Part shown: positions 7,815 to 16,172 of the stretch, in pieces
How the letters are laid out: each line of letters opens with the position of its first letter
Numbering within the stretch: position 1 is the stretch's first letter
From: Coxiellaceae bacterium UBA1530
GTDB taxonomy: Bacteria > Pseudomonadota > Gammaproteobacteria > Coxiellales > Coxiellaceae
DNA: 20,429 nucleotides
Direction: 5' to 3'
NCBI GenBank assembly: GCA_002323325.1
Contig: DCQA01000021.1
Coordinates: 1 to 20,429, forward strand
Position numbers and translations under genes: made by a program
Notes under the pieces: model-generated
Seen by the model: the letters and a program-made list of their open reading frames with translations, nothing else
Database searches by the model: none
What the model was told of the DNA's origin: nothing

Positions 7815-8708
7815 TTAAATACACGACTCTGGCATTTGCCGCATAATCTCAATTTCCCGTGATATTGCAGACCACTCCCGATCATCAAAAGTAGGATCAC
7901 TACACTCTGAAGAAGACCGTAATGGACTCAACTTTTCTTGTGTATCTGAATTATCTGAATGCGAACTGAAGAAGCTCACATCAGTGACACTAACTGGAGA
8001 GCACCTCAAGTGAAACGTTGACATAAACGGAACTGGATCTGCAAGCATAAAATCTGACAGAGTCATATCCCCCCATGATGGCACGTTACTCTGTTCAGTC
8101 CGGCTAGAGAAAAATCGCATAATTTCCGAGCATTTCAATGACTCACCATGGATTAGATGAATGCAATAACATTTTACCGTAAAGCTAGTTTCAGAAGACA
8201 ACTTATACTTTTCCAATAAGGCCTTTAATGTGTGCTTTTGATCTGAGGTTTCATAACGATAAACTAGATCTAAGCATCCGTTTAATACTTCGGTGTTACG
8301 AGAATATTTCCTTAATTGCGATTCACGCTTGAGTTTGTGCTTAGTGGTGTTGTCATAAGATTTGACTAAAACAACCGCAACAATTTTATTGAATAAGTCA
8401 CACATTAATGCATCATCTTTTTGGATTCTGTCTGACCGTGTATTTTTTACGGTATTATCATACAACTTATGATGGAATGCACTGATAGATTCGTAGACAA
8501 AATTCACTTGATTATCAACACTGTCCGCATCAATTGTGGAAAATTGCAATGATCCTTGATTGATTATTGGGGCCCAAACACAATCACGGTGCAAGCCATA
8601 GGATATAAGTTGAGCGAGAGAAAACAATGAAATATCGTCATAGCTTCCGCGTGCTTTATATCTTGTGATAAAATCGGAAATAGCTGCGCGGATATGGCGT
8701 GGTAACAT
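7815..8708 (-). CDS. Hypothetical protein with Ser/Asp-rich C-terminus
   Basis: Unrecognised 297-residue protein with no signal peptide or membrane segment. Residues 1-200 look helical and globular, with a Lys/Arg-rich loop near 124-138. Residues about 233-285 are dominated by Ser, Asp, Glu and Pro and look disordered, ending in a charged helix (REWSAISREIEIMRQM). Acidic or Ser-rich tails near the C-terminus occur in many type IV effectors, but this alone is weak evidence. A good AGGAGC ribosome site lies 5-6 bases before the ATG at 8708. It lies on the same strand as the ankyrin gene, which starts 152 bp further downstream, so linkage is uncertain. The last residues (ESCI) do not form a CaaX box. 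Confidence 0.75.
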   Translation of the reverse strand: MLPRHIRAAISDFITRYKARGSYDDISLFSLAQLISYGLHRDCVWAPIINQGSLQFSTIDADSVDNQVNFVYESISAFHHKLYDNTVKNTRSDRIQKDDALMCDLFNKIVAVVLVKSYDNTTKHKLKRESQLRKYSRNTEVLNGCLDLVYRYETSDQKHTLKALLEKYKLSSETSFTVKCYCIHLIHGESLKCSEIMRFFSSRTEQSNVPSWGDMTLSDFMLADPVPFMSTFHLRCSPVSVTDVSFFSSHSDNSDTQEKLSPLRSSSECSDPTFDDREWSAISREIEIMRQMPESCI

Positions 8709-9082
8709 GGCATGCTCCTATAATATTGAATCAATCGGCTATGAGGTCGAAAAACGAACCAATAAAACGTCCGAAAGCGCACATCATAGATCAAATGTTG
8801 ATAAAATCCAAATAATGATCAATAAGACTGTTGTGTGGCAGATCACATAAGATTCCAATGAAAAAACCCAATTATTTAAACACAGGCCCTTCTAATAGAA
8901 CGTTGTTTATAAATTATTTTTTTTCATAACACCCATCATAATCTCTACTGAACATAAATTTTCATGACAAGATCAAAACTCTAAGCCATTGAATAAAATG
9001 ATAAATACCAAACTCTTTATTACTATCAGAAAATATTGATTTTTCTAATATATATAGAGCTTAAGTAAATTGGGAAATCAAC
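8709..9082. other. Intergenic region, no gene seen
   Basis: Very AT-rich sequence between the divergent hypothetical gene (start at 8708) and the decayed peptide gene (start at 9083). I find no coding frame with a ribosome site, no strong hairpin and no repeat. It presumably holds promoters for both directions; AT-rich -10-like boxes are numerous and none is convincing. Confidence 0.5.
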
Positions 9083-9337
9083 ATGTATTTTGTAAGTCAT
9101 GCTTTCAACAAAACCCTCGTTATCTTAATGGCAACTGTTGCGCTAGCAAGTATCGTGTCAACAGCAGTTGCTGATGTAGCATCAGCTGCATAAACTAAAC
9201 TGGACGATCAATGTTTGAGAGATAATTGTGGAAACTATAAAGGTGAAGGCCCGACAAATTGTTTATACACTGTCTGCACTTCTCAATAGACCGGGAATGA
9301 AGATTATGCTCGAAAATATTTGGTGAAATGGTGTTAA
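9083..9337 (+). pseudogene. Decayed gene for a small secreted Cys-rich peptide
   Basis: One reading frame runs 85 codons from ATG 9083 to TAA 9335-9337, interrupted by in-frame TAA (9191-9193) and TAG (9287-9289). Before the first stop lies a clear Sec signal peptide: a short basic N-terminus, a hydrophobic core (LVILMATVALASIV) and a cleavage-like AVA-D site. After it, still in frame, come 31 codons with four cysteines spaced C-x4-C-x10-C-x4-C (QCLRDNC and NCLYTVC). After the TAG, 15 more sense codons end in a fifth Cys (KWC). Ribosome site GGGA is at 9072-9075, 7 bases from the ATG. Frame continuity, signal peptide and cysteine pattern show it once encoded an exported disulfide-rich peptide of about 80 residues. 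Other genes here end normally at TAA, TAG and TGA, so a standard code and nonsense decay are likeliest; readthrough or sequence error cannot be excluded. Confidence 0.6.
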
Positions 9338-9545
9338 CAACATCAAACGTGTCTCATAAAAGTACCAACCAACTGACGAAAACAATATAAAGTCGTCACC
9401 ATTAAAAAATTTTTCTTTAGTCTTTTAGAAAGTTTCACAAAAAGTAGATCTTAAACCCTCTGAAATAATCCGACTTAAATCGATATTAAGATGAATTCAT
9501 CAACTGATTATCAATATTTTACACTCTTGATTGAACAATACTTAC

Positions 9546-11936
9546 CTAGCTTAGGCGAGAAAAAGTTGAGGATTCCTCATCAGTCAGTAGATCATTAGAA
9601 GATCTATCACCAGGTATGCAAGGACGCATCACTGAATCTAATGCAAATAATTGTCCGCGTATCTGAGCATAGTCGCTCACAAATTCTGATCGTTGAATCA
9701 TCATTTGATAGAGATTTACACAATCCGCAAAAAGACCTGGCATTCCCATAGTACTAATATGAAGCACATTCAGTTGCAAAAAAACCAGCGATCCACGCAT
9801 TGATTGAGGATAGTTAGTAGGATGCATATGATATATCTGAAATAAAAAATGCTGCAGCGAAAAGATCACATAATAAGGATTTCTTTGCGAGTAAGGAGTG
9901 TAGTCTTGGTATATCAATAGCGGATCAAACAAACGAGTTGACATCACATTAGGTACACAAATAATCGGCAACAAATCATAGAAAAGTCTCAAACCACGAT
10001 GATTCAGTAAGCATGTTAATAATTCTAGCTTACTTTCGAATAAACTCACTATCTCCCCAGCTAGTATCAATTTAAGTTCACTCAGTCTATTACTTGTTAG
10101 GTGAGTCAACTCAAAAATAACAGGCGTTATTCGACAGGGGATAGTCCCAAAAATTGACAGATTAATACACAATGCTCGTAATAGTTTTTTAATGGTGTTA
10201 CGAATCTCATTGCGAGAACAACGTCTAATCTGCGAGAAATCAGGCTCAAAAAAAGATCGTACTAAACGACGCTGCGAAAGCACAGAAATACCCTCACCCT
10301 TTTGAAAAGTAAGATTAGACAATGGCAAACCCAATTGATCAGACTTTAGAATGTTTTTAGATAGATACCGCAAGGTATCGATGCCCGCATACAAGCTATT
10401 TTTCTCATACTGAATCAGAGTGAGATCAATTGACAAGTGTTTAAACGCGTATGAGGTATATTGATAATAGTGAACAGACTTTTTCTCTAAGCCAAAAAAA
10501 ATTCTCTGAAATAACGGTGACATCTGAAAAGCATATTCATGACGAGCTAGTACCTCAGGAAGATTCTGAACAAAACTATCTATATCAATTCGTGGAGGAA
10601 TCACCATAATCAAATCAAGATCTGAACTGCTCTGAATCAGATACGATCCGATAAGCGTGCCTTCGAGTAGACGTGAGCCATACAAGACCAAGTCAGGATT
10701 TTGAATAGTTTGCTGGACACAATGACGCATCGCTAGTGCTACTCTTTGTGTTGACTCAGACAAATGTGAAAACCACCACTGGTTCTGTCGAAGACTTTTT
10801 TTTTGTCGATAATAGGCTTTAGCAAGAAACGCATTGATAAGTAATGCAGCACGATCTCGTATACGAGTATCGTGTACATGACGAATAAAATGACTAATGA
10901 TTTTTGCGGCTTGATTTTCACGTTGATATTGGATTCGCTGTAAAAAAATATGTGTAAATTGTTGAAGAGTTAGCGCTGCATTTTCTCTAGTGTTTAAGTA
11001 AAGTCGTATTTGCCGCTGAATCTTACTAGCTGCAAACATGCGCAGACTGTCGCTTTTTTCTTTTTCAGCAATAAGTCTGCGCCTATTGGCTTTTTTTCTT
11101 TGTTTTTTTTGTGCCGACTTGCTGGGCTTTCCTTGATCTGTCTCATGAGACTGAGATTCGTCGAATAATTTAAGCTGCTCTTCAAGAGCGAAGTTATGAT
11201 GCGTCTGTTGCCAAACATCGGCTTTATCCAAAATGTTGGAACAAGCGGTAATCAAATCACGCTTCTGTTCTTTTAACTGAATTCGGTTGAGAAGACTTTT
11301 GAACATACCGACCACAGAAGCTATAGGATAACCCTCTCTCGGAACAGCATGCAGAGTCAAGAAATCCGAGATCCGTTTTCTGTCAACCCCACTTCTATAA
11401 GGATGATTAAGTGTCAAGAGTTTTAATTCGTTAAATAATTCTAATTTTAAAACATCCAATGGAATTGCCTGAAGGTTTTTGATAGCTTCAGAACTATTAA
11501 AATTTTGCGCCAAACCAATAATCATTGCGTTTAAGGCAGATAATATTGGTACAAACTCACCTTCTCTCAAAATAAGAGTGGTTGCGATGGATAAGTTCAT
11601 TATATCTCGACAATCACGAGATAATGGAATCTGAACACCTACCCAAAGAGGAGAAATTTGAAGAAATAACGCGAGAATACAATCGATAAACTGGCTGGAT
11701 AGGCGTTCAGCTGTATCAGCTTGCAAAACAGTATTTCCCTTCCAATCTTTTTCTCGATAATCATCAATAGCTGAAGTTATTTCTAATACTTGGTTTAGTA
11801 AACGTGATCTTTTGAATCTATCGTGAGGATAGTGAGCCAAATACCTAACATTTCTTGGCGAAACCCCCGCAAAAGGCGCCCATGCTGATAACCAAACAGA
11901 CTCTAATTCTGGGTCATTTATAATCATATTTCTCAC
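9546..11936 (-). CDS. RasGEF-like / IQ-repeat / Pol beta-type nucleotidyltransferase protein
   Basis: A 796-residue, eukaryote-like multidomain protein. (1) Residues about 10-225 resemble a RasGEF (Cdc25) catalytic domain: a long helix, then ILSALNAMIIGLAQNFNSSEAI (131-152) matching the hallmark 'L..LNNFNS..AI', then HPYR (178-181) and a Pro-Ile-(6 residues)-Gly-Met-Phe-Lys-Ser-Leu-Leu segment (204-216) in the order seen in RasGEFs. Legionella LegG2 is a known RasGEF effector. (2) Residues about 265-380 are a highly basic linker and four Ala-Ala-started IQ-like repeats, the best being KIQRQIR (305-311), a possible calmodulin site. (3) Residues about 410-600 look like a nucleotidyltransferase: YGSRLLEGTLIGS (419-431), SSSDLDL (Asp439, Asp441), SIDL (Asp504) and KKLLRAL (583-589), recalling poly(A) polymerase/CCA-adding enzymes. 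The remainder is helical. GTG start; an ATG lies three codons on. It follows the L,D-transpeptidase gene after 37 bp. Domain calls are by eye. Confidence 0.8.
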   Translation of the reverse strand: MRNMIINDPELESVWLSAWAPFAGVSPRNVRYLAHYPHDRFKRSRLLNQVLEITSAIDDYREKDWKGNTVLQADTAERLSSQFIDCILALFLQISPLWVGVQIPLSRDCRDIMNLSIATTLILREGEFVPILSALNAMIIGLAQNFNSSEAIKNLQAIPLDVLKLELFNELKLLTLNHPYRSGVDRKRISDFLTLHAVPREGYPIASVVGMFKSLLNRIQLKEQKRDLITACSNILDKADVWQQTHHNFALEEQLKLFDESQSHETDQGKPSKSAQKKQRKKANRRRLIAEKEKSDSLRMFAASKIQRQIRLYLNTRENAALTLQQFTHIFLQRIQYQRENQAAKIISHFIRHVHDTRIRDRAALLINAFLAKAYYRQKKSLRQNQWWFSHLSESTQRVALAMRHCVQQTIQNPDLVLYGSRLLEGTLIGSYLIQSSSDLDLIMVIPPRIDIDSFVQNLPEVLARHEYAFQMSPLFQRIFFGLEKKSVHYYQYTSYAFKHLSIDLTLIQYEKNSLYAGIDTLRYLSKNILKSDQLGLPLSNLTFQKGEGISVLSQRRLVRSFFEPDFSQIRRCSRNEIRNTIKKLLRALCINLSIFGTIPCRITPVIFELTHLTSNRLSELKLILAGEIVSLFESKLELLTCLLNHRGLRLFYDLLPIICVPNVMSTRLFDPLLIYQDYTPYSQRNPYYVIFSLQHFLFQIYHMHPTNYPQSMRGSLVFLQLNVLHISTMGMPGLFADCVNLYQMMIQRSEFVSDYAQIRGQLFALDSVMRPCIPGDRSSNDLLTDEESSTFSRLS

Positions 11937-11973
11937 ACTGTTAGAGTTTCAATAATATGGAATATATATAGAA

Positions 11974-12666
11974 CTATGAGCGTTGACTTAGAAATTTCGA
12001 ATGATGCAACCAATAGGAATTTGGATAGTAGGCAAACAATAGTGAACCTTCCTTAATCGTATCAATGAGGTAATGAACCACTGATGGATCAACCACAGGA
12101 CATCCCCAGCTACGTCCTAAACGACCATATTTCTCAACGGTGAATGGTGTTGCGTACCATGCAGAATGCATCACTATAAAACGCTTTTTTGCTTGACTGT
12201 TGAAACCTGGCTCTAGACCATCTAGAACCATGGAATAACCTTGATTTCCATCATAGCTTTCACCAGTCCTGAATAGACCAACACTCGACTTGTGACTACC
12301 TTCACGATCTGAAAATGCGTGAGCGTAAAGACCACCGCTCTTAGATCCATGCGTTACATGCACATTTAATAGTGACTTATGATGCTTAAGATCAATCAAC
12401 CATAATCGCTTATCCGTGGAAGGAAGGCTGTAATCAATAATCGTTAGATAAGGCCGCGCCACCCAAACACCTTGTTGCTTCGCTGTCTGATACGCCAACA
12501 AAGCCTCATTCAACACCACAGGTTTAAGGGTTGGCGCTGATTGAAGAATGGCTCTCTCGTACTGAGTTGGTGTAAAATTTAAATGTTGGCCGGCAAATAC
12601 CGCAGGAAAAAGACATACACTTGCTAGTAACACCCACTGAACGGTACGAAATAAACTCTGAAACAT
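11974..12666 (-). CDS. Periplasmic L,D-transpeptidase catalytic-domain protein (YkuD_2 type)
   Basis: An enzyme-like protein of the murein L,D-transpeptidase catalytic domain family, expected to act on peptidoglycan cross-links in the periplasm. The 230-residue product starts with a Sec signal peptide (hydrophobic 10-24, likely cleavage after VFA at 25). The catalytic signature is in place: FIVMHSAWYA (His167), then GRLGRSWGCPVVDP (181-194) with the nucleophile Cys189. GSKSGG (107-112) and SSVGLF (127-132) are conserved strands of this subfamily. There is no separate peptidoglycan-binding domain. A TAGGG ribosome site precedes the ATG, and a good promoter lies about 60-90 bp upstream. The large effector-like gene follows 37 bp downstream on the same strand, so they may be co-transcribed. 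Alternative: a lipid- or carboxypeptidase-like relative; the fold itself is secure. Confidence 0.9.
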   Translation of the reverse strand: MFQSLFRTVQWVLLASVCLFPAVFAGQHLNFTPTQYERAILQSAPTLKPVVLNEALLAYQTAKQQGVWVARPYLTIIDYSLPSTDKRLWLIDLKHHKSLLNVHVTHGSKSGGLYAHAFSDREGSHKSSVGLFRTGESYDGNQGYSMVLDGLEPGFNSQAKKRFIVMHSAWYATPFTVEKYGRLGRSWGCPVVDPSVVHYLIDTIKEGSLLFAYYPNSYWLHHSKFLSQRS

Positions 12667-12726
12667 GCGATAACCCTACTGCTATGCGGTCATACCTGCC
12701 ATGGCACCCAATCCTTAAGCTTTTGG

Positions 12727-12755
12727 ATCATATAGTCAGGCAATGCACATGTAAA
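12727..12755 (-). promoter_or_regulatory. Sigma-70 type promoter for the L,D-transpeptidase gene
   Basis: On the minus strand, TTTACA (12755-12750) and TATGAT (12732-12727) are separated by 17 bp. Transcription would start near 12720, giving a leader of about 54 nt before the ATG at 12666. Confidence 0.5.
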
Positions 12756-12799
12756 GCGAAGGAGAGTGATAATGGCCTATAATGACCATATTCAGTCAT

Positions 12800-13882
12800 C
12801 TACTCGCTAATCACCTCAGCTCTTGGCCACTCCCGCAAGATAATGTCGATTAACGTTGCTAGAGGAATAGCGAAGAACGCCCCCCATATCCCCCACAAGG
12901 CAGCGAAAGCCATCACTGCCAGAATAATAACGATAGGATGTAAGTCCATAAATTCTGCGAATAGGAGCGGCACAAGTACGTTACCATCGAGAGCGTAGAT
13001 CGTTATGTGAACAAACATGAAGACAAAGAATATTGGCTCTGCCCCAAAGTGCATCAGCGCGATAATCATGATAGGGATGGTTGTCACAACACCACCAATG
13101 ATGGGAATCAGCTGCGATATGGCAAAAACTGCAGACAAAGATACAAAATAAGGTAGACCAAACCAGGCATAAGTTGCACAAAGTACAGCGAATACTAATA
13201 GGATCTCGATACATCGACCACGAACATAAGCCGCCATCTTTAGATTAAATTCTCCCCAGACCTTCAACACCAGACCTGGGTGCTTGGGCATGAAACGCTT
13301 AAACCATTGAATAATCTGACCACGATCTTTTAAGAAGAAAAATAATAAAAGAGGCACTAGGATTAGATACACTAAAATTTGAATGACGTTAGGTAACGAG
13401 GTTAACGAGTGTGATAACAACCACTGACCAACACGAGTCGACTGAGAACGTAGATCATTGATGGCATCCGTCAGCTGGTCTTCGCTAAAATACGTCGGAT
13501 GATTATGTTGAAAGGCATCCAACCAAACTTGAGCGTGGGAAAATACTTGGGGTATTTGAGAGACTAATACTGATGCCTGACGCCATAGTGTGGGTAAAAA
13601 GAATAGAAAAATTAAGATAAAAAATCCAACAAACAGCGAGTAAACGATTAACACGGCAATAATATGAGGACATCGACAAGCTTGAAGCCATCGAACAGGC
13701 CCAACCAACAAATAAGCAAAGATGATACTCATGATAACAGGCGTTAAAAAACTTCCAAAAAATTCTAGCATCAAGAAGCCAAATAGCACGGTAAAAAATA
13801 ACCCCAGTGCTTCAGGACATGAGAATGTGCGTTGGAACCAATTAGCTATGTACCCCAGGATAGGATTGTTATCCGATGACAT
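12800..13882 (-). CDS. AI-2E/PerM-family inner-membrane permease
   Basis: The 360-residue membrane protein has about eight hydrophobic segments in the order typical of the AI-2E transporter (PerM/YdiK/YhhT) family: two hairpins at the N-terminus, a long soluble stretch (about 115-165), then a C-terminal block of membrane segments. Family signatures are the PIIGG turn (in SQLIPIIGGVVTTIPIMI), LDGNVLVPLL and ALWGIWGAFFAIPLA. Members have been linked to autoinducer-2 export, Na+/H+ antiport or other transport, so the substrate is not known. Its start lies 14 bp inside the 3' end of ribH, with an AAGGTAG ribosome site, so it is translationally linked to the riboflavin operon and falls under its FMN control. 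A direct role in riboflavin transport is only a guess from context. Confidence 0.9.
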   Translation of the reverse strand: MSSDNNPILGYIANWFQRTFSCPEALGLFFTVLFGFLMLEFFGSFLTPVIMSIIFAYLLVGPVRWLQACRCPHIIAVLIVYSLFVGFFILIFLFFLPTLWRQASVLVSQIPQVFSHAQVWLDAFQHNHPTYFSEDQLTDAINDLRSQSTRVGQWLLSHSLTSLPNVIQILVYLILVPLLLFFFLKDRGQIIQWFKRFMPKHPGLVLKVWGEFNLKMAAYVRGRCIEILLVFAVLCATYAWFGLPYFVSLSAVFAISQLIPIIGGVVTTIPIMIIALMHFGAEPIFFVFMFVHITIYALDGNVLVPLLFAEFMDLHPIVIILAVMAFAALWGIWGAFFAIPLATLIDIILREWPRAEVISE

Positions 13883-14342
13883 CGTTGACTACCTTCTTTG
13901 GTGGCTGACTACGGGCTAAGTGTACCATCGTCACAGCGGTTAAGGCAGCCTCTCTACCATAGTGTCCTGCCGAGCCGCCTATTCGATCCAAAGCTTGCTG
14001 ATAATTATGTGTCGTCAAGACGCCAAAAATCACGGGGATACTGTAATCTAAAGCAACACGCTGACAGCCTGCACTGACTTGTTGTGCGACATAATCATAG
14101 TGATCGGAGTCCCCTTTAATCACCGCCCCCAAGGTGATTACGACGGCAGTGTCGTCTCGTTGCGCTGCCCATTGTGCAGCCAGTGGAATTTCGACGGCAC
14201 CTGGAACACGAATCACTTCAATACTTTCCTGACTGATTCCCTCTTTAAAGAGAACTTCCTGAGCGCCGTTCAGTAATTCCTCTGTGATGTTAACGTTGTA
14301 GTCACTCACAACTACCACCCAACGATTTCTAGTCTCTTTCAT
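13869..14342 (-). CDS. ribH: 6,7-dimethyl-8-ribityllumazine synthase
   Basis: Catalyses the penultimate step of riboflavin synthesis: 5-amino-6-ribitylamino-uracil plus 3,4-dihydroxy-2-butanone 4-phosphate gives lumazine. Usual length (157 residues). Motifs: VVSDYNVNITEELL (11-24, substrate-binding loop), VPGAVEIPLAA (46-56), GAVIKGDSDHYDYV (72-85) and PVIFGVLTTHNYQQALDR. His81 is the catalytic histidine. The usual 'GAVIRGETPHFDYV' loop reads KGDSDHYDYV here, which resembles the gammaproteobacterial version. The ATG overlaps the ribBA stop codon by 4 bp (ATGA), and perM begins before ribH ends, a tight translationally coupled operon. No nusB follows, unlike the common ribH-nusB order. Confidence 0.95.
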   Translation of the reverse strand: MKETRNRWVVVVSDYNVNITEELLNGAQEVLFKEGISQESIEVIRVPGAVEIPLAAQWAAQRDDTAVVITLGAVIKGDSDHYDYVAQQVSAGCQRVALDYSIPVIFGVLTTHNYQQALDRIGGSAGHYGREAALTAVTMVHLARSQPPKKVVNDVIG

Positions 14343-15556
14343 GATGTCACTCCTGATTTAAATCTATGGTTTAATTTATCACGCTTAGTTTTTATGTAGT
14401 TGTCATTGAATGGATTGGTTTTAACCTGTATCGGTACTGTCTCTTCAACCAGCACACCATAGTCTTCCAGACCTGTCACTTTTAGTGGATTATTTGTCAG
14501 AAGTCGCACTCTATCAATACCGAGATGACGTAAAATTTGCGCACACACACCATAATCTCGTGAATCGACAGCCAAGCCCAAGTGTTGATTAGCTTCTACT
14601 GTATCTAAACCATTATCTTGCAAGGCGTAGGCTTCAATCTTATGCGCAAGCCCAATACCCCGTCCTTCTTGAGGTGCATAAATGATCGCCCCCCCTTGTT
14701 GTGAGATCATCTGTAAAGCTAATGTTAATTGTGACCCACAATCACAGCGTAATGAGCCCAACACATCACCTGTAAAGCACTGCGAGTGAATGCGAACCAA
14801 AGGTGCATTATTTTGCCAACGTCGATGAATGACACTGTATTCAACATCATGCATCGTGTCTTTGAAGATAGTGATGAGTAAATTATCGGCAACATGCGAT
14901 GGCAGAGCGACAGTCTTGGTGGGTTCAACCCAAGATTCGTTTCGAGTACGGTAACGCTCAATATCTTGAATACTGATAATCGGAATCTGAAGCTTTTGAG
15001 CCAATGCCTTTAGTTCAGGATAGCGTGCCATTGTGCCATCGGCTGACATCACTTCACAAATTACAGCACAGGTGGATATGCCAGCAAGCTTCATTAAGTC
15101 TACACTTCCTTCTGTATGTCCACCTCGCACAAAGACACCCTTATCTTGGGCAATCAATGGAAAAATATGCCCAGGCATCACAATATCTTGGCGTTGACCG
15201 GTCGTTAAACTTGCTACTCTTATGGAACACAGACGATCTTGAATGGATACCCCTGTTGTGATACCACTGGCAGCTTCAAAAGAGACGCCAAACGGTGTTT
15301 TCTGAGCTGAAGCGTTCGTCGCAACCATGGGGGGAATCCCCAAGCGCTGACTATCAGATTGCGTCATTGCCAAGCATACAATTCCCGAGCCATGACTGAC
15401 CATGGTATGCAAAGCGTCCTCATTCATTAACGCACCACTAGCAACAAAATCACCCTCGTTTTCCCTCGACTCGTCATCCACGAGTAGTATCAAACCACCC
15501 TTTTGCAAGGCACTTATAGCAGCTTCAATGCGGAAATAAGATTCTTCATGTCTCAT
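14339..15556 (-). CDS. ribBA: Bifunctional DHBP synthase / GTP cyclohydrolase II
   Basis: Supplies both branches of riboflavin synthesis. The N-terminal RibB domain (about 1-205) makes 3,4-dihydroxy-2-butanone 4-phosphate from ribulose 5-phosphate: DDESRENEGDF (27-37, acidic metal site), PGHIFPL (128-134) and GGHTEGSVDL (145-154). The C-terminal RibA domain (about 206-400) opens GTP to the pyrimidine precursor: VRIHSQC (254-260) and RCDCG (270-274) give the zinc ligands Cys260, Cys271 and Cys273; QEGRGIGL (296-303) and TNNPLK (354-359) complete the active site. All catalytic positions I can check in both halves are present, so both activities are expected. Length (405) is normal for the fusion. 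It overlaps ribE by 11 bp upstream and ribH by 4 bp downstream. Confidence 0.96.
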   Translation of the reverse strand: MRHEESYFRIEAAISALQKGGLILLVDDESRENEGDFVASGALMNEDALHTMVSHGSGIVCLAMTQSDSQRLGIPPMVATNASAQKTPFGVSFEAASGITTGVSIQDRLCSIRVASLTTGQRQDIVMPGHIFPLIAQDKGVFVRGGHTEGSVDLMKLAGISTCAVICEVMSADGTMARYPELKALAQKLQIPIISIQDIERYRTRNESWVEPTKTVALPSHVADNLLITIFKDTMHDVEYSVIHRRWQNNAPLVRIHSQCFTGDVLGSLRCDCGSQLTLALQMISQQGGAIIYAPQEGRGIGLAHKIEAYALQDNGLDTVEANQHLGLAVDSRDYGVCAQILRHLGIDRVRLLTNNPLKVTGLEDYGVLVEETVPIQVKTNPFNDNYIKTKRDKLNHRFKSGVTS

Positions 15557-16172
15557 GAGACACCTCGTCAGATCGGTATGAATTTAAAAAAATCTGCAAT
15601 TGATGCGCTGTTGTTTTTGCCATCATGTCATATTCAACGTGAAGAAGTGACCCAACCACACTTCGAGCTAGTGTGGTTTTTTGTAACGTTTCGGGAATTA
15701 ACATAAGACTGATACGATCAGATGAGACCTGATTGAGTGTCAGGCTAACGCCTTGGAGTGCAATACTTCCCTTGGGGATCAGCCAAGGAACTGCATGGGC
15801 TGGTATATCATCTAAAACTAACTCTAGACTATCGCCAAACCAATGAAGGGCCTTTACACGCAACTGGCCGTCAACGTGACCGCTGACCCAATGCCCACTG
15901 ACTGAATCACCCATTGATAATGCACGCTCTAGATGAACGTGTTGACCGAGTTCTAAATTAAGAAAAGATGTGATTTTTAAGGTTTCTGGAGACAGAAAAA
16001 ACACTAAATGAGACGATGAGAATTCAGTCACTGTTAGACAGACACCATTGACTGAAATACTCTCCCCACGCACGATATCAGTGAAAGCATGTTCGATCGA
16101 CAAGGATAATCCCTGTGACAAGCGTGTTGCCGAAAGCACACGACCAAGCTGCTGAATAATACCTGTAAACAT
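15546..16172 (-). CDS. ribE: Riboflavin synthase, alpha subunit
   Basis: Dismutates two lumazine molecules into riboflavin, the last step of the pathway. The 208-residue chain shows the two internally homologous lumazine-binding barrels: MFTGIIQQLGRV at the N-terminus with VNGVCLTV, then HWVSGHVDG linking to the second half with GVSLTLN. The frame reaches one codon upstream to a GTG, but GAGGGG sits 5 bases before the ATG at 16172, and MFTGI is the canonical start of the family, so I use the ATG. It overlaps ribBA by 11 bp. It is the first gene downstream of the FMN riboswitch, and its start region is complementary to a stretch of the leader (see findings). The gene is called ribC in E. coli. 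Confidence 0.95.
   Translation of the reverse strand: MFTGIIQQLGRVLSATRLSQGLSLSIEHAFTDIVRGESISVNGVCLTVTEFSSSHLVFFLSPETLKITSFLNLELGQHVHLERALSMGDSVSGHWVSGHVDGQLRVKALHWFGDSLELVLDDIPAHAVPWLIPKGSIALQGVSLTLNQVSSDRISLMLIPETLQKTTLARSVVGSLLHVEYDMMAKTTAHQLQIFLNSYRSDEVSHET

Noticed and set aside
7815..7826. Possible second CaaX box at the end of the Ser/Asp-rich protein (ends ESCI)
   Set aside because: The Cys is second from the end, so it cannot be a CaaX, CC or CXC prenylation signal.
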